Assembly (NCBI GenBank): GCA_934728065.1
Contig: CAKVDW010000010.1
Coordinates: 1-64,000 of the forward strand
Source of the DNA: an uncultured Campylobacter sp.
GTDB lineage: Bacteria; Campylobacterota; Campylobacteria; Campylobacterales; Campylobacteraceae
Direction: 5' to 3'
Length of the DNA: 64,000 nt
Shown here piece after piece: positions 60,659-64,000 of the stretch. The position numbers were made by a program, and so were the translations under genes. A model generated the notes under the pieces. The model was not told the origin of the DNA. It ran no database searches and saw nothing but the letters and a program-made list of their open reading frames with translations. The stretch's first letter is position 1. Each line of letters begins with the position of its first letter.

Positions 60659-62848
60659 TTAGGCGAAAAACCCAGCTTTTGCATTTTCGCCCTTTAAGTC
60701 CTTAACTTTCACTTCCTCGCAAAGCCTTTCATAAAAATCCTTTGCGCTTTGCAAGGGCTTAAATTTGATTTGTCTTTTTACCGCCGCAAAATCCCCAGCC
60801 ACGAGATAATCAAGCCTTGCAACCTGCGTTTGAATGCTTTTTTGACAAGCAATGCCCAAAAGTTTGCATTCTTTTTCAAAAAGTTTCACTCTTTGGCTTT
60901 CATTGAGAGCCTTAAATTCAAGCTTTAAATCAAAACGGCGCAAACAAGCCTTATCAAGCCCGTCCATTAAATTTGTAGTGGCGATGAAAACGCCTTCAAA
61001 TTTTTCCATTTGCACGAGCATTTCATTGACCTCGCTTATCTCCCAGCTTCTTGTGGCGTTGTTTCTATCTTGCAAAAAGCTATCAACCTCATCAAAAACA
61101 AGCACCGCGCCTTTGTTTTTCGCCTCTTTAAAGGCTTTGGCTATGTTCTTTTCGCTTTCGCCAAGCCAGCAGGATTTTAAATCACTTGCCGATTTTACGA
61201 GACAAGGGCGGTTTAGCTTTTTGGCTATGTAGCGAGCGTAAGCACTTTTGCCCGTGCCGCTTAAACCATAAAGGCAAATTCTTGCGTTTGCGTTTGCTTT
61301 TATGCCATCAGCAATGCTTTCTACATCGGCATTTGTGTTGATAAATTCAGCCGAGTAGCTTTGAGGAAGTTCGGTTTTATTGGCTTTTGACTTTTTCTTT
61401 TTGCCAAATTTATGCTTGCTTCCTTGCGCTTTTAAGGTGTTTTTAATGAGCGTGATAAAATTTGCCGAAAAATCCCCATTTACCATACAGCTTATATCAT
61501 AAGCCTTTTTGATGATGGCTGGGGCTAAATTTTTAGCATTTTTCGCAAAGTCAAAGGCTTTTTCATCAAGCTTGTCGCCGCAAATTTTAGCTAAAATTTG
61601 CTCTCTTGTTTCTTTTTTAGGCACTTTGGCTTCAAGGACAAAGTCAAAGCGGCGAATTATAGCGTTGTCTATGCTATAAATGTCATTTGTTATCCAAATA
61701 GTCGCCACTTTGTTGTTTTCTAAATTCTCGTTCAAAAAGGCTTTGTTGCGAAGTCTTTTTTCGTGCCTTGATGAGCTTAAAATGTCCTCTACTTCATCAT
61801 AAAGCAAAATGTTTTGGCTCGGTTCAAGGAAGTGTTGGGCAAGCAGATATGAATTTAGCCTCTCCTCTCCGTCCGTAGCCTCGCCATCATCATCGTTGCT
61901 TTTTACTTTGTGAAGTTTCGCGCCGACACTTTGGGCGATGAGCTTGGCAAATTCGGTTTTGCCTGTGCCAGGTTTGCCGTAAAGTAGGATATTTACACCG
62001 ATTTTATTTTGTGCTAGTGCTTTTTTAAGGTAGTTTTGCACCAAATCAAACTCTTTTATATAGGTATAATCGCTCTTTGAAAGCTCACTTTGTCCGCAAG
62101 GCGTGGCGAAATTTCGAGTAAGCGTTTCTTTGCTGCCATACTCGCTAAACAAAATGTCGATAAAATCGATATTTGCAAAGCTAAGCATAGCGTATAAATC
62201 AATATAAAGCTTTGTTTCGATGATACACATTTTTTTGAGAATGCTGTCTTTATGGAGTGCGGTGGCTATTTCTTTGTAAGGGCAGTCAAGCATTTGGCTG
62301 ATGATGAGGATATTTTTCCTGCGTCCAACCTTGTCAAAAATGCTTAAAAATTCCCTTAAAGCAGGCACTTCCTCGACAATGGCGATGAGTTCAAGCAAGT
62401 CAAATTCGATATGATTTAAGCCCAAAGTCTCTTTGAGTAAGCATAAATTGCTATGCAAAACCTTGTGAGAGCCAAATTTACCTTGCTTTTGTAGTGTTTG
62501 TAGGGCGCAAAATTTGTCCGCACAAAGGCTTAAAATTTTACTTTTATAAGCTCTTTTGTCATCGTGGTAGCTTGATAGGCTGTCGCAAATGCTAGAAAAG
62601 CCTAAAAATTCAGCTATGCTGTCATAATCAGAGCTTGTTTTTCTGATGAATAGGTTAAAATAATCAAGCTCTACAAGGCATTTAAGCATAATAAATCTTG
62701 CCTTATTTTGCAAATAATTTTGCTCTGCGCTGATGACTTTCTTTTGAAAAGCTGCGCTAGAATTTACACCTTGCTTTGCGTTTAAAGTTGGTGCGCCTTT
62801 GGGCTTTGCCTTGTTTGCTTGTGCTGTGTTTGTGTTGTTTGCGTTCAT
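60659..62848 (-). CDS. Tandem AAA+ ATPase
   Basis: 729 aa from the ATG at 62848 (SD AAGGAGCAAAA); the longer frame runs into the promoter. N-terminal Asn/Ala-rich leader, a helical region of about 230 residues with no recognised fold, then two AAA+ modules: Walker A LLYGKPGTGKTEFA with Walker B ILLYDEVEDIL and a sensor WITND, and Walker A CLYGLSGTGKSAYA with Walker B VLVFDEVDSFLQ, IATTNLMDGL and an arginine-finger-like CLRRFDLKLEF. Resembles SpoVK/CDC48-type remodelling ATPases. Substrate unknown; shares a palindrome/promoter layout with the GmrSD-WYL operon. Confidence 0.82.
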   Translation of the reverse strand: MNANNTNTAQANKAKPKGAPTLNAKQGVNSSAAFQKKVISAEQNYLQNKARFIMLKCLVELDYFNLFIRKTSSDYDSIAEFLGFSSICDSLSSYHDDKRAYKSKILSLCADKFCALQTLQKQGKFGSHKVLHSNLCLLKETLGLNHIEFDLLELIAIVEEVPALREFLSIFDKVGRRKNILIISQMLDCPYKEIATALHKDSILKKMCIIETKLYIDLYAMLSFANIDFIDILFSEYGSKETLTRNFATPCGQSELSKSDYTYIKEFDLVQNYLKKALAQNKIGVNILLYGKPGTGKTEFAKLIAQSVGAKLHKVKSNDDDGEATDGEERLNSYLLAQHFLEPSQNILLYDEVEDILSSSRHEKRLRNKAFLNENLENNKVATIWITNDIYSIDNAIIRRFDFVLEAKVPKKETREQILAKICGDKLDEKAFDFAKNAKNLAPAIIKKAYDISCMVNGDFSANFITLIKNTLKAQGSKHKFGKKKKSKANKTELPQSYSAEFINTNADVESIADGIKANANARICLYGLSGTGKSAYARYIAKKLNRPCLVKSASDLKSCWLGESEKNIAKAFKEAKNKGAVLVFDEVDSFLQDRNNATRSWEISEVNEMLVQMEKFEGVFIATTNLMDGLDKACLRRFDLKLEFKALNESQRVKLFEKECKLLGIACQKSIQTQVARLDYLVAGDFAAVKRQIKFKPLQSAKDFYERLCEEVKVKDLKGENAKAGFFA

Positions 62849-62900
62849 TTTTGCTCCTTGTGTAGAATGATTAAGCGAAAGTTCGCCAAACTCTAACGCA

Positions 62901-62906
62901 ATTATA
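62901..62906 (-). promoter_or_regulatory. -10 box of the AAA+ gene
   Basis: Minus-strand TTTTTGTTTTATAAT, hexamer 62901-62906, 52 nt before the ATG. Confidence 0.55.
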
Positions 62907-62917
62907 AAACAAAAAGC

Positions 62918-62933
62918 GGACAAAAATTTGTCC
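62918..62933 (-). promoter_or_regulatory. Palindrome GGACAA-N4-TTGTCC: candidate WYL-regulator operator, site 2
   Basis: Minus strand GGACAAATTTTTGTCC, differing at one base from site 1 (57486), and again exactly 11 nt upstream of a -10 box (TATAAT). CTTTTTGT follows both palindromes within 2 bases. It covers the -35 region, a normal repressor position. Confidence 0.6.
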
Positions 62934-63094
62934 TTATTTTGGGTGTTTTTAAGGCAAATTTGTAGGGTGAGTGAAAATTTTGTAGTTTTGTTAGCAAAAC
63001 AACTCTTTTTAAAAGCTTTGAGCTTGTCATTTTAAAGGCGCGTGAAAGCTATGAAAAAAAGCTTTTGTGTTTTATTTTGAATTTGAGCTAAATT

Positions 63095-63388
63095 TTAGTT
63101 TTCGCCTTTGATAAACTCGGCGATTTCAGCTTGCAAACGCCTTTCTTTGGCTTGCGGGCTTTCAAATTCAGCCTTTTTGGCTGAATTTTTACTTGAATTT
63201 GCACTTAAATTCGCGCCTTTGGCTGAATTCGCACTTAAATTCGCATTTTGCGCCGAAGTTGCGTTTAAATTTTTACCCAAATTTTCGCCTAAATTCACGC
63301 TTTGAGCGTCATTTTTGCCTAAATTCGCCCCTTGTTCTTTCAAAAGCTCTTTTTTTATATCCTTTAAGCTATCCACAAAATCCGTCAT
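63095..63388 (-). CDS. Small protein with an Asn-rich repetitive centre
   Basis: 97 aa. Conventional ends (MTDFVDSLKDIKKELLKE; SPQAKERRLQAEIAEFIKG) flank about 50 residues of low-complexity NLGKN/NLSANSAKG repeats encoded by recurring AAATTCGCACTT and AAATTCAGC units. The ends look like a conserved small helical protein; the centre looks like an expansion. Function unknown. Its ATG overlaps the stop of an upstream gene remnant (63385-63462). Confidence 0.6.
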   Translation of the reverse strand: MTDFVDSLKDIKKELLKEQGANLGKNDAQSVNLGENLGKNLNATSAQNANLSANSAKGANLSANSSKNSAKKAEFESPQAKERRLQAEIAEFIKGEN

Positions 63389-63462
63389 TTTCGTGCATCT
63401 CTTATCTTTTTGAGTGTCGCAGCTATGGCGGCGATGACTTCTTCTTTGTGCCTAATGATAGG
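63385..63462 (-). pseudogene. 3' remnant of an unidentified gene
   Basis: Codons for IRHKEEVIAAIAATLKKI and RDARK run to a TGA that overlaps the next ATG (ATGA), as the real end of a coupled gene would. Upstream the frame is blocked by TAA at 63463-63465 with no start codon between. The HKEEVIAAIAA pattern recalls the C-termini of OadG-like small proteins, but this is only a guess. Confidence 0.35.
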
Positions 63463-63491
63463 TTAAGCTGAGAACGACCTTATGAGTTAAA

Positions 63492-63497
63492 ATTATA
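63492..63497 (-). promoter_or_regulatory. Possible promoter for the 97-aa gene
   Basis: Minus-strand CTCTTTTATAAT, about 104 nt before the ATG at 63388, so the 3' gene remnant would form the leader. Confidence 0.35.
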
Positions 63498-63527
63498 AAA
63501 GAGAGCCACACAAAAACTAAATTTTAG

Positions 63528-63957
63528 GGGCTAGTAGCAGCAAATTGCTTATACTTAACGACCGCACGCAACAGCGCACAAACAAAGCCCGTAAAGCCCC
63601 TAAAAAGCACACAAATAAAGCTTACAAACCTTATCCAGCTCGTGCGTTTTGAGCTTGGCTTTGATGATGAGTTGCGCGACTTTGCTAGCGTGGCAAATTC
63701 GCGCTTACGAGCTTTTTAAGGGACGCCAAATCCAAAGAGGCGTGAATTTTAGCCCAGCTCAGCTTGAATTTTTAAGCCAGATAAAAGACTATATCATTGC
63801 AAACGCCTATCTAGCAAATGATGACTTGCAAGGCTTTAACGATGCTTGCGGGGATACAAACGGCATTTTTGTCGCCAAAGCACTTTTTGGAGAACACTTC
63901 GCGCCCTTGCTTGATGAGCTGAATTTAGCCCTTTTAAGCGGACTAAAAGCGGGGTAA
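63528..63957 (+). pseudogene. hsdR: 3' end of a type I restriction gene hsdR (EcoEI-type), truncated and frameshifted
   Basis: One frame reads KLTNLIQLVRFELGFDDELR and DFASVANSRLRAF up to TAA at 63717-63719. The next frame continues KGRQIQRGVNFSPAQLEFLS, then IKDYIIANAYLANDDL and AKALFGEHFAPLLDELNLAL to 63957. Joined, this is the C-terminal domain of EcoEI-type HsdR (LVR...FDDEL...QLEFL..IKDYI....LFG..LLDELN). Removing one T from the T5 run (63713-63717) restores a continuous frame (RAFKGRQ). Everything 5' of about 63600 is missing: only the distal tenth of the usual gene is here. Confidence 0.7.
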
Positions 63958-64000
63958 GATAAATTTTTAAGGGTAAAAGTATAAATTTTTTTCGCCTTTA

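Noticed and set aside
63095..63345. Regularly repeated AAATTCGC units considered as a CRISPR array
   Set aside because: Units are too short and irregular, there are no spacers of constant length, no cas genes, and the repeat is in frame within a coding sequence.
1..64000. tRNA genes, insertion sequences, integrases or phage genes
   Set aside because: I looked for T-loop motifs, transposase and integrase signatures and saw none that I could support; foreign-looking regions are suggested only by gene content and composition.

Overview
The window looks like a chromosomal segment of a thermotolerant Campylobacter in the C. jejuni / C. upsaliensis / C. lari neighbourhood. It is AT-rich with dense, overlapping genes. 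Its -10 boxes (TATAAT, TACAAT, TAAAAT) follow T-rich stretches. It carries characteristic epsilonproteobacterial genes: CcsBA, FlgR, the MOMP porin, a BumSR-like two-component pair, the ccoNOQP oxidase, AddAB, Gne/GalE and the ADP-heptose genes. Species is not claimed.

Layout. 1-25 is the very 5' end of a 16S rRNA gene on the minus strand. 376-4393 (minus) is housekeeping: a ComEA-like protein, pyrF-nusB-ribH, and pgi-galU. 4506-9585 is a small type VI secretion set (tagH-tssM diverging from hcp) with no sheath or baseplate genes nearby, followed by an internally deleted restriction-modification gene (9688-10018). 10062-14237 holds gpmI, mraY-murD and two small membrane proteins. 14498-16098 holds a MOMP-like porin and a tiny secreted protein. 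16161-21785 is the complete branched-chain amino acid transporter livJKHMGF. 21847-29324 holds ccsBA, a small membrane protein, flgR, an outer-membrane barrel, asd and a YqhA-like protein. 29321-37572 is lipooligosaccharide core and heptose synthesis (htrB/waaM, waaC, galE/gne, gmhA, hldE, hldD, gmhB). 37683-42460 holds cytochrome c553, a DUF507 protein, carA, a TauE/SafE-like protein and the BumSR-like pair.

42507-46149 is a cassette of three surface-glycan glycosyltransferases placed between bumR and ccoN. The third gene carries a G13 tract and an in-frame repeat insertion. 46249-57390 returns to conserved order: ccoNOQP, four small membrane or assembly proteins, addB-addA, a cytidine-deaminase-like gene, rplM-rpsI.

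57486-63957 is an accessory, defence-like segment. It has a 112-aa protein of unknown function, a single-chain DUF262/DUF1524 (GmrSD-type) protein, a WYL-domain regulator, a convergent tandem-AAA+ ATPase, an Asn-rich 97-aa protein and the frameshifted 3' end of an EcoEI-type hsdR.

The most notable signal is a 16-bp palindrome, GGACAA-N4-TTGTCC. It lies 11 bases upstream of a -10 box in front of both the GmrSD/WYL operon (57486) and the divergently placed AAA+ gene (62918, minus strand). I propose it as the operator of the WYL regulator, tying the two transcription units into one regulated defence-type module. Other points of interest are a 13-G phase-variable tract giving three alternative C-termini, a G7 tract inside a promoter, and the heavily repeated word AAATTCAGC with Asn-rich protein insertions built from it.
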